A stretch of 64,000 nucleotides of DNA from BS750m-G4 sp964472195 (GTDB lineage: Bacteria; Bacteroidota; Ignavibacteria; Tepidaquicellales; Tepidaquicellaceae): assembly GCA_964472195.1 (NCBI GenBank), contig CAYYJH010000001.1:10702-74701 (forward strand), read 5' to 3'. This document shows positions 17,799-27,414 of the stretch, one piece after another. The notes under the pieces are model-generated. The model saw only the letters and a list, made by a program, of their open reading frames with translations, had not been told where the DNA came from and ran no database searches. The position numbers and the translations under genes are program-made. How positions within the stretch are numbered: position 1 is the stretch's first letter; each line of letters opens with the position of its first letter.

Positions 17799-18857
17799 AT
17801 GATAACTTTAAATAGAATATACTGGGTGTTAGGTGAGCAAAGACACGGTCCTCTCGAAAAATATTTTGCTAAAGCATTAAGGAAAGCGGGTAAAAGTGTC
17901 TCGTACATAAATATACATGATACATACCCGGATTATATTTTAAGGTTAAGCGGATATATACACCGGTTACCGAGAAAGCTTGGGAATACTGCAGAGAGAA
18001 GATTTCTTAAGCGTGTTAACTCAGGAATTATTAAAAGATATTTTGAAGAAAAACCTTCGCATATTATTATTTATAATGACTGTAGAATTCTTCCAGATAC
18101 ACTTAAGATATTTAAACAAAATGGAACAAACATAACCGTGTTTCTTGGTGATGATCCAAATTATTATATTCACGGCAAAAAGTTTTTTTTATTTACAGTA
18201 ATGTTTGCGGATTCTGTGATAACAACTGATACTGGATGGATTGATGGCTTAAAATTAGTTGGAGTTAAAAAAATTATTTATTCACCTTTGGGTACGGATA
18301 AGGAAACTTTTTACACTTTAACACCTTCTGATGAAGATAGAAAAAAATACGGCTGCGATGTTTTATTTATAGGCAAGGGTTATTATCTAAATGGTAATGG
18401 CATTAGAAGAGCCACTTTGCTGAATGAGTTGACAGATTTTAATATGAAAATATTTGGAGGGAATGACTGGAGAGATTTATTTTATTATTTTCCTAAATTA
18501 GAAAAGCATTATATCCCGGGATGGCTGCCTGCTGAGAAAGTTAACATCGCTTGTAATTGTGCGAAGTTGTATCCGGTTTTAATGCAAGCTGGTGTAAGGA
18601 ACGGTGTGTCAACAAGGGTTTATGACTGTATTGCATCGGGTATATTTATTCTATCAGAATATAAAAAAGACATTGAAACTCTTTTCCCAGATGGGGAGAT
18701 AGTAATGTTCAAGTCTAAGTATGAATTAAAAGAGTTAACTAATTATTATCTTGAACACGAAGATGAAATGAAAGAACATGTTGATAAAGCAAGAGAGTTG
18801 GTTTTTTCAAAATACACGATAGAACAATCTGTAAAAGATATATTAGAACAAATTTAA
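17799..18857 (+). CDS. CgeB-like glycosyltransferase (GT-B)
   Basis: Predicted glycosyltransferase of the CgeB/family 1 type, 352 residues. The N-terminal half has 'ITLNRIYWVLGEQRHGPLE' and 'HIIIYNDCRILPDTLKIFK'; 'VFLGDDPNYY' and the C-terminal 'GVRNGVSTRVYDCIASGIFI' match the CgeB pattern (N-x-R-x-[YF]-[DE] near the donor site). It lies after the polymerase and before a GT4 gene. CgeB is named for spore-coat maturation, but these proteins are common in polysaccharide loci as ordinary glycosyltransferases. Confidence 0.82.
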   Translation: MITLNRIYWVLGEQRHGPLEKYFAKALRKAGKSVSYINIHDTYPDYILRLSGYIHRLPRKLGNTAERRFLKRVNSGIIKRYFEEKPSHIIIYNDCRILPDTLKIFKQNGTNITVFLGDDPNYYIHGKKFFLFTVMFADSVITTDTGWIDGLKLVGVKKIIYSPLGTDKETFYTLTPSDEDRKKYGCDVLFIGKGYYLNGNGIRRATLLNELTDFNMKIFGGNDWRDLFYYFPKLEKHYIPGWLPAEKVNIACNCAKLYPVLMQAGVRNGVSTRVYDCIASGIFILSEYKKDIETLFPDGEIVMFKSKYELKELTNYYLEHEDEMKEHVDKARELVFSKYTIEQSVKDILEQI

Positions 18858-18934
18858 TAATTTTCATTATAAGTGTTCAGGATTTAGAATATTAACAATT
18901 ATAATAATTTCAAAGAGAGTCCTTTTTATACTTA

Positions 18935-20176
18935 ATGAATATATTAGAATTTTCAGAATGTTATCCCAATGAGTATGAACCCTTTTCCGGTGAGTTTGTT
19001 TATCAACATTTGATTCATTTTTCAAAATATGCTGACGTTGCAGCTGTTGTTCCATTAAGATATGTTCCTCCGAAAGATTTGTTTTCAATAAATCTGGTTA
19101 AAAGTATTTGTAAAATATCGAGATGGGTGTCGTTACTTAACAAAACAAAAGATTTATACAAAGATAATCTTGAAGTGATAAACCTCAGATATGTTTCATT
19201 ACCAAGACCATATTTCGATTATCAGGATTTGTTCTTCTTCAGGAAATTATTTTTCAAAAGTATAAAAAAATTTTTGAGTAATAAACAAGTGGATCTAATA
19301 TATTGTCACTGGTTTAGACCCGGAATATTACTGTGCAAGAAATTATCAGAGTACTACAATGTTCCTTTAGTATTAGATCACCATGAAGATATTAGATCAT
19401 TAAACAAATCCTTTCCCCAAAAGTATCATAAAATGTTTAAGCTATTTGAATTGGCTGATAAAATAGTAGTGCACAGCGAGCAAAACAAAAAAGTCTTAAT
19501 TGAGGAAGCCTCAAAGCAAGAAATAAATTTACCTGAAGTTCTGAAGATCTATTTGGGGCAAAATTTTATAGTTAATAAGAAAGAAAAAGAATTTTCAAAA
19601 AATGAATTTAAATTAATTTGTATCTCTCATTTAACTCATGCAAGGAAAAGGATAGAGCTTCTGATAAAAGGTGTAAGCTTAGTACTGAAAAATTCTGATT
19701 ATAAAAAAAAACTGTCATTGAAAATAGTTGGTGATGGTGTATTAAGAAACCAGTATGAGAAATTAGCTAATGATTTATTATTGAATGATACAGTAGAATT
19801 CTTGGGAGGGAAGAATCAATCAGAAATAGAGGAGCTATTAGAAGAGTCAGATTTATTTATACTCCCGAGTGATTATGAACCCTTTGGAGTAGTTTTCATA
19901 GAAGCGTTATCAAAAGGAGTTCCTGTGGTTACATGTCGGGGAAACGGTGGGGGAGAAGAATTAGCAAGTCTTGGGGGTGGGGTTGAATTAGTAGCTCCAA
20001 ATTCGGAAAGTGATTTAGCTAAGAAAATTATTGAACTTGGAAATGACCGTAAAAAGTTATTGACAATGTCAGAGGTTGGAAAGAACATTGTGAGAGAAAA
20101 CTTTACGTGGGATAAAAATGCACAGAGCACATACGATACTTTTAAGGAAATTATTACTTCATATAAACCGAATTAA
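18935..20176 (+). CDS. Glycosyltransferase family 4
   Basis: GT-B retaining glycosyltransferase of 413 residues. Landmarks are 'GEFVYQHLIHFSKYADVAAV' in the N-terminal domain, 'YCHWFRPGILLCKKL', the donor-domain opening 'LICISHLTHARKRIELLIKG' near residue 228 and the E-x7-E region 'PSDYEPFGVVFIEALSKGVP' near 310-329. An ATG directly opens the conserved N-terminus. Sugar specificity cannot be read from the sequence. Confidence 0.9.
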   Translation: MNILEFSECYPNEYEPFSGEFVYQHLIHFSKYADVAAVVPLRYVPPKDLFSINLVKSICKISRWVSLLNKTKDLYKDNLEVINLRYVSLPRPYFDYQDLFFFRKLFFKSIKKFLSNKQVDLIYCHWFRPGILLCKKLSEYYNVPLVLDHHEDIRSLNKSFPQKYHKMFKLFELADKIVVHSEQNKKVLIEEASKQEINLPEVLKIYLGQNFIVNKKEKEFSKNEFKLICISHLTHARKRIELLIKGVSLVLKNSDYKKKLSLKIVGDGVLRNQYEKLANDLLLNDTVEFLGGKNQSEIEELLEESDLFILPSDYEPFGVVFIEALSKGVPVVTCRGNGGGEELASLGGGVELVAPNSESDLAKKIIELGNDRKKLLTMSEVGKNIVRENFTWDKNAQSTYDTFKEIITSYKPN

Positions 20177-20233
20177 CAAGAATTGTATTATCAGTACGAA
20201 TGAAACACACGTTGTAAGCTATTTTGAATAATT

Positions 20234-21307
20234 ATGAGAAAAATTTTAACAGTCATAGGTGCAAGACCGCAATTCATCAAGTGTGCTCCTGTTTCAAAAG
20301 TTATTAGAAAATATTTCAAAGAGGTATTAGTTCACACAGGACAGCATTATGATTATGAGATGTCGAGAGCATTTTTCGAGGAGCTTAAAATTCCTGAGCC
20401 GGATTTTAATTTAGGTATTGGATCTGACAGTCATTCCGCTCAGACAGCAAAAATGTTGATTGCATTAGAAAGGGTTGTTGAAAAGATCAAGCCTGATTTG
20501 GTAATGGTTTATGGTGATACAAACAGCACATTAGCGGGTTCTTTGGTTGCATCAAAATTTCTGATTCCTCTAGCTCACGTAGAAGCGGGATTAAGGAGTT
20601 TTAACAGGAATATGCCGGAGGAGATAAACAGGGTGTGTTCCGATAGAATATCTGATATTTTGTTTTGTCCTACTAAAACAGCAAAAAAGAATTTAGAGAT
20701 TGAAGGTATAAAGAAAAATGTCTTTTTAGTCGGCGATGTTATGAAAGATCTTATAGTACATACAATCAAAAGTAAGAAATTCAAAAGACGAATTTTAGAG
20801 AATACGAGTTTAAGAAAAGAACCATTTTGTTATTTAACAATACACAGGCAAGAAAACACCGACGATGCTGCAAGATTAAAAAAAATATTTATTCTTATCG
20901 GTAATGTTAAATATAAGGTTATCTTTCCTTTGCATCCAAGAACCAGAAGGCAGATAAACAAGAATAAAATTAAGATGCCGGATAATGTTTGTATTGCAAA
21001 GCCTATAAGTTATTTTGAAAGCCTTGCATTTCAAATGAATGCTGAGTTTGTAATAACTGATAGCGGAGGAATACAAAAAGAAGCGTATATTCTTGGGACA
21101 CCATGTATTACTATAAGAGATGAGACTGAATGGTCTGAAACACTGAAGAATGGCTTTAATAAATTAGCTGGTATAGATACGAAGAAGTTTCTGTCAGCTA
21201 TCGATGAGTGTATAACTTTAAAACTTAGACCAAATATTAATCTTTTCGGTCATGGGGATGCTTCAGAAAAGATTACAAAAATTATTAGGAAATATCTTTC
21301 TATATAA
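20234..21307 (+). CDS. Non-hydrolysing UDP-sugar 2-epimerase (WbpI/WecB family)
   Basis: UDP-N-acetylglucosamine 2-epimerase family enzyme, 357 residues. 'VIGARPQFIKCAPVSKVI' at the start, 'VHTGQHYDYEMSRAFFEEL', 'VYGDTNSTLAGSLVASK', 'HVEAGLRSFNRNMPEEINR' and 'TDSGGIQKEA' are diagnostic. The N-terminal pattern is closer to WbpI, which epimerises UDP-GlcNAc(3NAc)A to the manno form, than to WecB. That fits the WbpB-, WbpE- and WbpD-like genes at 31888-36035. CapG (L-FucNAc pathway) is the alternative because a CapE-like gene is also present. Confidence 0.9.
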   Translation: MRKILTVIGARPQFIKCAPVSKVIRKYFKEVLVHTGQHYDYEMSRAFFEELKIPEPDFNLGIGSDSHSAQTAKMLIALERVVEKIKPDLVMVYGDTNSTLAGSLVASKFLIPLAHVEAGLRSFNRNMPEEINRVCSDRISDILFCPTKTAKKNLEIEGIKKNVFLVGDVMKDLIVHTIKSKKFKRRILENTSLRKEPFCYLTIHRQENTDDAARLKKIFILIGNVKYKVIFPLHPRTRRQINKNKIKMPDNVCIAKPISYFESLAFQMNAEFVITDSGGIQKEAYILGTPCITIRDETEWSETLKNGFNKLAGIDTKKFLSAIDECITLKLRPNINLFGHGDASEKITKIIRKYLSI

Positions 21308-21342
21308 TAGAATATTTTTTGTTTTCCATTTATACTTTTTTA

Positions 21343-22509
21343 ATGAAGATACTCCACATAGAAGATAGATTTCATCCGGGATTAGGACATCAGATAAATA
21401 ATTTTGCAAAGCTGCATGATCCCAATATAGAATTTCATATTCTCAGTTCAAATTCATTCTATCCTTGGAAAGGAACAGACTCGAAAGAAATAATAACTGT
21501 TTCCGATAAAGAATTTGAAAAGAAATACAATGTCATAATTCACAGGACAGACATACTTTTTGAAATTCATAGCAGGGTCTGGATGAAAAAGTTGAAGAAG
21601 AAAATATTAGAGATTAATCCGGACGTAATTTATACACATGGAATAGAAACTTTTTCTGCTATGAGAGTAATCTTAAGTAAGTTTTCGAAGAAATATAAAA
21701 CATTTACTGACACGCACACTTTATTAGGACAATCGAAAAACAAATTCGTTGGCAGCTTGTTTTATTTTATTTTCGTAAGAACAGTTGTTCCCATAATAAA
21801 TAAAAGGAACATCAGAGTTTTTTTTACAACAAATGAAAATGGAATGATTTTGAAAGATATATACGAAATAAAAGAAGAGAATATTCACAGTTGTTTGATT
21901 GGTGCTGATACATCTAAATTCTATTTTGATGATGTTCAAAGAAAATCATTAAGAGGTCAATATAAAATAGAAGAAAATGATGTTACTATTATATACACTG
22001 GAAAACATAATGTCATAAAGCAGCCTCACCTTGTTTTTGAAGCGGTTAAAAATCTTGGAAGGAGAAATTCTGTAAAACTCTTTTTGTTTTTTATAGGGAG
22101 TAGAGATGAGAAATATTTCAAGAAGCATTTTATTAAACAATTAAGTGACAATTTCGAATTTATTTACATTCCTGAAATTGAAAATGATGAACTATATAAA
22201 TATTATTCAATGGCAGATATAGCTGTTTTTCCAAAAGAAAATACTCTAAGTACACTTGATGTACAGGCTTGTAAACTACCCGTAATATTGGAAAACAATC
22301 AGACCAATAGAGATAGAATTAGAGATAGCGGTTTACTTTATGAAAAAAACAATTTGAATGACCTTTCGAATAAAATTTATGAACTGATTTCAAATATTGA
22401 ATTGAGAAAAAAGTTTGGTGAGAACGGATTAGCTTTTATTAAGGAAGTTTATGATTATAAAAAAATAATTTCTAGAATGGAAAATATTCTTACGAAAAAT
22501 GAAACTTAA
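21343..22509 (+). CDS. Glycosyltransferase family 4-like
   Basis: Predicted GT-B glycosyltransferase, 388 residues from the chosen ATG. The frame is open from a TTG at 21319, but 'MKILHIEDRFHPGLGHQINN' beginning at 21343 is the natural N-terminus. The donor domain shows 'TIIYTGKHNVIKQPHLVFEA', then 'YYSMADIAVFPKENTLSTLD' where the usual E-x7-E pair is only partly kept. 'ACKLPVILENN' follows. It overlaps the next gene (FkbM) by 11 bases, so the two are coupled. Confidence 0.84.
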   Translation: MKILHIEDRFHPGLGHQINNFAKLHDPNIEFHILSSNSFYPWKGTDSKEIITVSDKEFEKKYNVIIHRTDILFEIHSRVWMKKLKKKILEINPDVIYTHGIETFSAMRVILSKFSKKYKTFTDTHTLLGQSKNKFVGSLFYFIFVRTVVPIINKRNIRVFFTTNENGMILKDIYEIKEENIHSCLIGADTSKFYFDDVQRKSLRGQYKIEENDVTIIYTGKHNVIKQPHLVFEAVKNLGRRNSVKLFLFFIGSRDEKYFKKHFIKQLSDNFEFIYIPEIENDELYKYYSMADIAVFPKENTLSTLDVQACKLPVILENNQTNRDRIRDSGLLYEKNNLNDLSNKIYELISNIELRKKFGENGLAFIKEVYDYKKIISRMENILTKNET

Positions 22510-23176
22510 AAGATTTTTAAAAATATTTTTAAGAAAAGATCTCTATACAAAATCTCAATTTGAATGTTTAAGTGAGACTCATGGCAATCCTGGAGCGGCT
22601 TTCACGATATGCCCGGATAAAATAAACGAGAACTCAGTTGTTTATTCTTTTGGTATAGGAACAGATATTTCTTTCGATGTTTCAATAATTAAAAAATACA
22701 AACTGAACGTTTATGCTTTTGATCCAACACCTCGCTCATTAGATTGGTTAAAAACTCAAAAGTTGCCGGACAGTTTCAGTTACTATGATTTTGGAATTGC
22801 TTCCTTTGACGGTGAAGCTAGGTTTTTTTCACCTAAAAATCCTGTTAACGTCTCATACAGCATGGAGAAAAACACATTTGTTTCATCAGATTCAGTTGAA
22901 GTTAAGGTTAACAAATTACAGACAATAATGAATATGTTTGGACATAGTAAAATTGATATTTTAAAAATGGATATAGAAGGAGGCGAGTATGATGTGATAA
23001 GTGATATTATAAAGTCAAACATTGAGATTGGGCAATTGTTGATTGAATTTCATCACCGTTTAATATCGAATGGGATTCAAAAAACGAAACAATCTTTAAA
23101 AGAATTGAACAACGCAAATTATAAAATATTTCATGTATCAGATACTGGCGAGGAACTATCTTTTATGAAAGTATAA
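22499..23176 (+). CDS. FkbM family methyltransferase (second copy)
   Basis: FkbM-type AdoMet methyltransferase of 225 residues. 'VVYSFGIGTDISFDVSII' is the AdoMet loop, 'VYAFDPTPRSLDWL' follows, and the family motif 'IDILKMDIEGGEYDVI' is intact. It begins inside the 3' end of the upstream glycosyltransferase. It is only loosely similar to the FkbM protein at 554-1291. Likely methylates the sugar added by its neighbour, by context only. Confidence 0.86.
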   Translation: MKLKRFLKIFLRKDLYTKSQFECLSETHGNPGAAFTICPDKINENSVVYSFGIGTDISFDVSIIKKYKLNVYAFDPTPRSLDWLKTQKLPDSFSYYDFGIASFDGEARFFSPKNPVNVSYSMEKNTFVSSDSVEVKVNKLQTIMNMFGHSKIDILKMDIEGGEYDVISDIIKSNIEIGQLLIEFHHRLISNGIQKTKQSLKELNNANYKIFHVSDTGEELSFMKV

Positions 23177-23220
23177 ATTATAAACAACAATCTTAAATCA
23201 ATTTACTTTATTAATTTTTT

Positions 23221-24339
23221 ATGAAAATAAAAAAAATATTAGTAATAGGTAGTTTACCTCCTCCTTTACATGGAGCCTCTGTATATTTTAAGAACATCAT
23301 TGATAATGAAAAGTTGAAAGAGGATTTTAAAGTTTTAAGTTTGAATATCTCAGTGAACAAAGATATATCGACAATGACTAAGTTTTCTTTTAAGAAGGTT
23401 GTTTTATCAGTGATAAACTATGTTAAGCTTATCTTCATGCTTGTTTTTAACCGTATCGGGATTGTTTATATGCAGGTTTCCTACCCTGTGTTTGCGTTTT
23501 TAAAAGATTCAGTATTTGTTTTAATATTAAGATTTTTCCGAAAGAAAGTCATCGGTGCTGTATTGGGAACTGGTTATAAACAAATTAGAGAAAGCAAGAG
23601 TAAATTATTGTTGAAATATTATGGATACATATTTAAAAAATTTAATGCATTTACAACACCAGGTATCTACATGATTACAAACGATGGTTTCACAATGGAA
23701 ATGCTTAAAAAATCAAAAGAGCTTCCATTCGCAATTAACCCGATTAATCTGTCAATGCAAAGTATAAAAGAAGTGAGTTTCCCATTCCAGATTCTTTTCA
23801 TGGGAAATCTCCATCCTGGTAAAGGTGTCTTTGAATGTTTGGAAAGTATTCCTTTTGTTGTGAAAAAGTACAAACGTGTAAAGTTTATTTTTGCGGGTGA
23901 ATGGTCTTCTAGAGAAGATGAAGTCCGTGCGAATAAAATTATCGAGGAAAACAATATTGCATCTTATTGTGAAATCATTGGAACAATCTCAGGAGAGGAA
24001 AAGAAAAAATATTTTGAAGAAAGTGTGATATTCTTATTGCCCACATATTACCACTCTGAGGGTTTTCCGCTTGCTTTATTAGATGCTATGTCATTCGGGT
24101 TGTATATTATTACTACGAGACATGCTGCAATACCTTCGGTTATTATTGATTATTTCAATGGCGTTTATTGCAAACAAAGGGACCCACAAGATTTAGCTGA
24201 TAAAATTATATTAGCAATAAAAGAAAAGGCTGAAACAGATACCATAAGATATCAAGCTATCAAATGCTTTTATTCAAACTATGCATACTCAATATTCATT
24301 AATAGGTTTAAAGGTTTATTAAATGAATTTGCAAATTAA
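23221..24339 (+). CDS. Glycosyltransferase family 4
   Basis: GT-B retaining glycosyltransferase, 372 residues. 'KILVIGSLPPPLHGASVYF' is the N-terminal donor/acceptor loop, 'ILFMGNLHPGKGVFECLE' opens the C-terminal domain near residue 190 and 'LLPTYYHSEGFPLALLDAM' near 270-290 carries the E-x7 acidic motif (E then D). It stands just upstream of the asparagine-synthase-like gene. Sugar specificity unknown. Confidence 0.88.
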   Translation: MKIKKILVIGSLPPPLHGASVYFKNIIDNEKLKEDFKVLSLNISVNKDISTMTKFSFKKVVLSVINYVKLIFMLVFNRIGIVYMQVSYPVFAFLKDSVFVLILRFFRKKVIGAVLGTGYKQIRESKSKLLLKYYGYIFKKFNAFTTPGIYMITNDGFTMEMLKKSKELPFAINPINLSMQSIKEVSFPFQILFMGNLHPGKGVFECLESIPFVVKKYKRVKFIFAGEWSSREDEVRANKIIEENNIASYCEIIGTISGEEKKKYFEESVIFLLPTYYHSEGFPLALLDAMSFGLYIITTRHAAIPSVIIDYFNGVYCKQRDPQDLADKIILAIKEKAETDTIRYQAIKCFYSNYAYSIFINRFKGLLNEFAN

Positions 24340-24393
24340 ACTGTTCGGAAATTTTATTAATTATTTTCTTTATCATTTATAACGACTAACTTT

Positions 24394-26289
24394 ATGTGTG
24401 GTATAACCGGATTGATAAATACAGGAAATAAAAGTATTCTCAAGAAAATGACGAAGCTTATTTCTTATAGAGGTCCTGATGATGAGGGTGTATTCTGGTC
24501 TGAGAAGTTTTGTTCGGGATTAGGGCATCGGAGGTTATCTATAATCGATCTTTCCAGCCGGGGACACCAGCCAATGTCGAATGAAAAGGGAAATCTTCAT
24601 ATAACATACAACGGAGAGATTTATAATTATAAAGATATAAAATCATCGCTTGAAAATCTTGGATACAACTTCAATTCTAATTCCGATACGGAAGTTATTC
24701 TTAAATCTTTTGAAGAATGGGGAGAAGAGTGCCTGTTAAAATTTAATGGCATGTTCGCCTTTGCAATTTATAATTCTGATACAAACAACCTTTTTGCAGC
24801 AAGGGATAGAATTGGTGTAAAACCATTTTACTATTGTCAGAAGAACAGCTCATTTATTTTTTCTTCAGAAATTAAATCTATTTTGAAGTCCAATCTTGTT
24901 GAGACTTCTCCTGATTATTTTTCTTTATTAACTCCAACAAGGTTCCAAATTTCACCTTATACTGGTTTCAAAGATATTTTTAAACTTACACCAGGCTATT
25001 CACTTAAATTTTATGAAGGTAATTTAAAACTAAAAAAATATTGGGACATAATTCCTCTAGAAAAAGAGTTAGGAGAAGATACTGCCATTAAACAGTTGGA
25101 TGATTTATTGAATGATTCAATAAACAGACAGATGTTATCCGATGTTCCGGTTGGAATATTTTTAAGCGGTGGACTTGACTCATCTATCATTGCTGCACTT
25201 ATGAGGAAGAACACTCAAAAAGATATTCATTCTTTTACGATTAAGTTCTCAGATAAAGATCAGAAATATGAAAAGATGGTTAAAGATGAATTGTTTGCCA
25301 GAAAAGTTGCTGAACAATTTGATTTTAATTATAACGAAATAGTGGTTAGTCCTGATATTGAAGATTTGCTTCCTAAAATAATCTGGCATCTCGATGAACC
25401 TCTTGCAGACCCTGCTGCAATTAACACATATTTAATTTCGAAAGCTGCGAGAGATATTAATATCATTGTTCTATTAAACGGTATGGGTGGAGATGAAATA
25501 TTTGGAGGATATCGTAAACATTTTGCATGTCTAAAAGCAGATGTTTACAATAAATATGTACCGGGTGTTTTCAGAAATGTTACAAAGTCAGCATTTGATC
25601 ATATTCCTGTTGCATCATCAACACAGGGTTTTAAATATGCGAGATGGTTAAAAAGATTTTTATCTATTGCTTCTCTTCCAAGAGTCGAAAGATTCCTTTC
25701 TTCTGATTTGTCTCTTACAGGTAAACAATTTAATGAGATGTTTGCTGATGATTTAGACTATGAAGATACACATTACTTTATATCTCAGATCGATAATTTT
25801 AAATCAGATGATTTATCATACTTAACGAAGATGTGTTTGAATGATACAAAGGTAATGCTCCCTGAACATAATCTCAATTATTCAGACAAAGCATCAATGG
25901 CAGCAAGCATTGAAAGTAGGCCTCCATTAACGGATCACTTACTTGTTGAATTTATGTTTAACTTAACTTCAGATTTTAGAATTAAAAGAAACACTCAAAA
26001 ATATCTTTTGAAAAAAGTTTCTGAGAAATATTTATCAAACGAAATAATTTATAGACCGAAAGCACCTTTTGGTTCACCTCTTCGCTCTTGGATAAGGGGT
26101 CCCCTTTCGGTAATGGTTAATGATTACTTGTTATCAGAATCATTAAAGAAAAGAAATCTGTACAACCAAAATTATGTTAAAAGACTAATAGAATTAGATA
26201 GAGAAGGTAAAGAAGATAATTCGCATATAATCTGGACACTGCTCACAAATGAGATTTGGTTTAGAACTTTTTTTGGAAATAATAGATGA
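24394..26289 (+). CDS. Asparagine synthase (glutamine-hydrolysing) family amidotransferase
   Basis: Two-domain class II amidotransferase, 631 residues. Cys2 after the initiator Met is the glutaminase nucleophile, with 'SYRGPDDEG', 'HRRLSIIDLS' and 'TYNGEIYNY' in the N-terminal domain. The ATP-pyrophosphatase loop 'GIFLSGGLDSSIIAALM' is near residues 252-268. In polysaccharide loci such proteins (WbpS-like) often amidate a uronic acid instead of aspartate; the WbpB/E/D-like genes nearby suggest a uronic acid target here. That role is inferred; it could also be a true asparagine synthetase. Its stop overlaps the next start (ATGA). Confidence 0.9.
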   Translation: MCGITGLINTGNKSILKKMTKLISYRGPDDEGVFWSEKFCSGLGHRRLSIIDLSSRGHQPMSNEKGNLHITYNGEIYNYKDIKSSLENLGYNFNSNSDTEVILKSFEEWGEECLLKFNGMFAFAIYNSDTNNLFAARDRIGVKPFYYCQKNSSFIFSSEIKSILKSNLVETSPDYFSLLTPTRFQISPYTGFKDIFKLTPGYSLKFYEGNLKLKKYWDIIPLEKELGEDTAIKQLDDLLNDSINRQMLSDVPVGIFLSGGLDSSIIAALMRKNTQKDIHSFTIKFSDKDQKYEKMVKDELFARKVAEQFDFNYNEIVVSPDIEDLLPKIIWHLDEPLADPAAINTYLISKAARDINIIVLLNGMGGDEIFGGYRKHFACLKADVYNKYVPGVFRNVTKSAFDHIPVASSTQGFKYARWLKRFLSIASLPRVERFLSSDLSLTGKQFNEMFADDLDYEDTHYFISQIDNFKSDDLSYLTKMCLNDTKVMLPEHNLNYSDKASMAASIESRPPLTDHLLVEFMFNLTSDFRIKRNTQKYLLKKVSEKYLSNEIIYRPKAPFGSPLRSWIRGPLSVMVNDYLLSESLKKRNLYNQNYVKRLIELDREGKEDNSHIIWTLLTNEIWFRTFFGNNR

Positions 26290-27362
26290 TAAATAAAGTA
26301 ATAAATATTATAAAAGAGTCTGTGAGAGGAGAATTAAAGCGTGTATTGATAATAATTATCATAGCATTTCCTGTATACAATTTAATATTGTTAAATTTTC
26401 ATCATGAGTTTAGAGTTAGTGTTAATAAAGTTGTAGAAATTAATAATGATGAGTTCTTTAAAGCGAAGCCCAGCGTAGTTGATGAGGATATGAGATGGGA
26501 AGATAAAAGCCTGGTTAAGAATTTTGAATACACATTAACTGATTCATTAGTCACGAAAGAGAAATCATTGAAGCAGGTAATGTATATTATGAAAGTATTA
26601 GGGAAGCTCTATTCCGAGAGACAACTTGTTAATAAACATATTCCCGAATCACCCGAAAGTATCAGGGATTTATTTTTTAATAATAATTACAGGGGAAGTT
26701 GTTACAATGATGCTATTTTATTATCAACGATAATGCAGAAGGAGTCTTACTTTGCAAGAATAATTGGATTGAATGGAAGTGACGGGCTTGGAGGCACGGG
26801 ACATAACATAGTTGAAGTGTGGATTGATTCCCTTAATAAGTGGGTAGCATTTGACCCTCAGAACAATGTTTGTTTTAAAAATAAAGAAGATGTTTTTCTT
26901 TCTGTTCTTGATTTGAGGAAAGCAGTCATAAAAAGTAATAATGCAGATGAGTTTTTTGATAAAGTGGAGGTTGTTCAGTTCATCGACAATCCGAATCTTG
27001 CAAAATATATTTTTAAGTTGTATAAACCTTTAATACAAGATTTAGTTTTTTATTCTAACAATGACTTTTATACTGAATCTCAGACTTCCTTTACAAGAAA
27101 GATTTCCGACATTGTTGAAACGCAGTTTGAAACTTTCGGAGTCTTAGCAATCTGGTCGGGAAGATGGTTCAGGTCAGTATTGGGGACACAAATAAAATTA
27201 TACAGGTTTATGGATGATCATAATAATGAAAGTTATCATCCAAATGTTCGTTATTATTTGTACTTTATTTTTTACTGGTTATGGATTATTAGTGTTTTTT
27301 TAATGATTATTATTTTTATTAACTTTATAATTGTAAAAGTATTTAAAAAGAAAATTGAATAA
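26286..27362 (+). CDS. Membrane protein with transglutaminase-like domain
   Basis: Unrecognised protein of 358 residues. A hydrophobic segment at about 20-38 and one or two more at about 322-352 put the middle outside or at the membrane. The central part carries a transglutaminase-like Cys-His-Asp arrangement: Cys in 'NYRGSCYNDA', His in 'GTGHNIVEVW' and Asp in 'WVAFDPQNN'. This is a thiol-hydrolase or crosslinking fold. It overlaps the amidotransferase gene by four bases, which suggests a linked role, for example acting on an amidated product. The reaction is unknown. Confidence 0.7.
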   Translation: MINKVINIIKESVRGELKRVLIIIIIAFPVYNLILLNFHHEFRVSVNKVVEINNDEFFKAKPSVVDEDMRWEDKSLVKNFEYTLTDSLVTKEKSLKQVMYIMKVLGKLYSERQLVNKHIPESPESIRDLFFNNNYRGSCYNDAILLSTIMQKESYFARIIGLNGSDGLGGTGHNIVEVWIDSLNKWVAFDPQNNVCFKNKEDVFLSVLDLRKAVIKSNNADEFFDKVEVVQFIDNPNLAKYIFKLYKPLIQDLVFYSNNDFYTESQTSFTRKISDIVETQFETFGVLAIWSGRWFRSVLGTQIKLYRFMDDHNNESYHPNVRYYLYFIFYWLWIISVFLMIIIFINFIIVKVFKKKIE

Positions 27363-27414
27363 GGATATTGTAGATTTAATTTTAAGATAGACTTCAATAT
27401 TAAATGACTAAATA

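Noticed and set aside
21319..21342. TTG start eight codons upstream of the glycosyltransferase
   Set aside because: The family N-terminus MKILHIED starts at the ATG at 21343.
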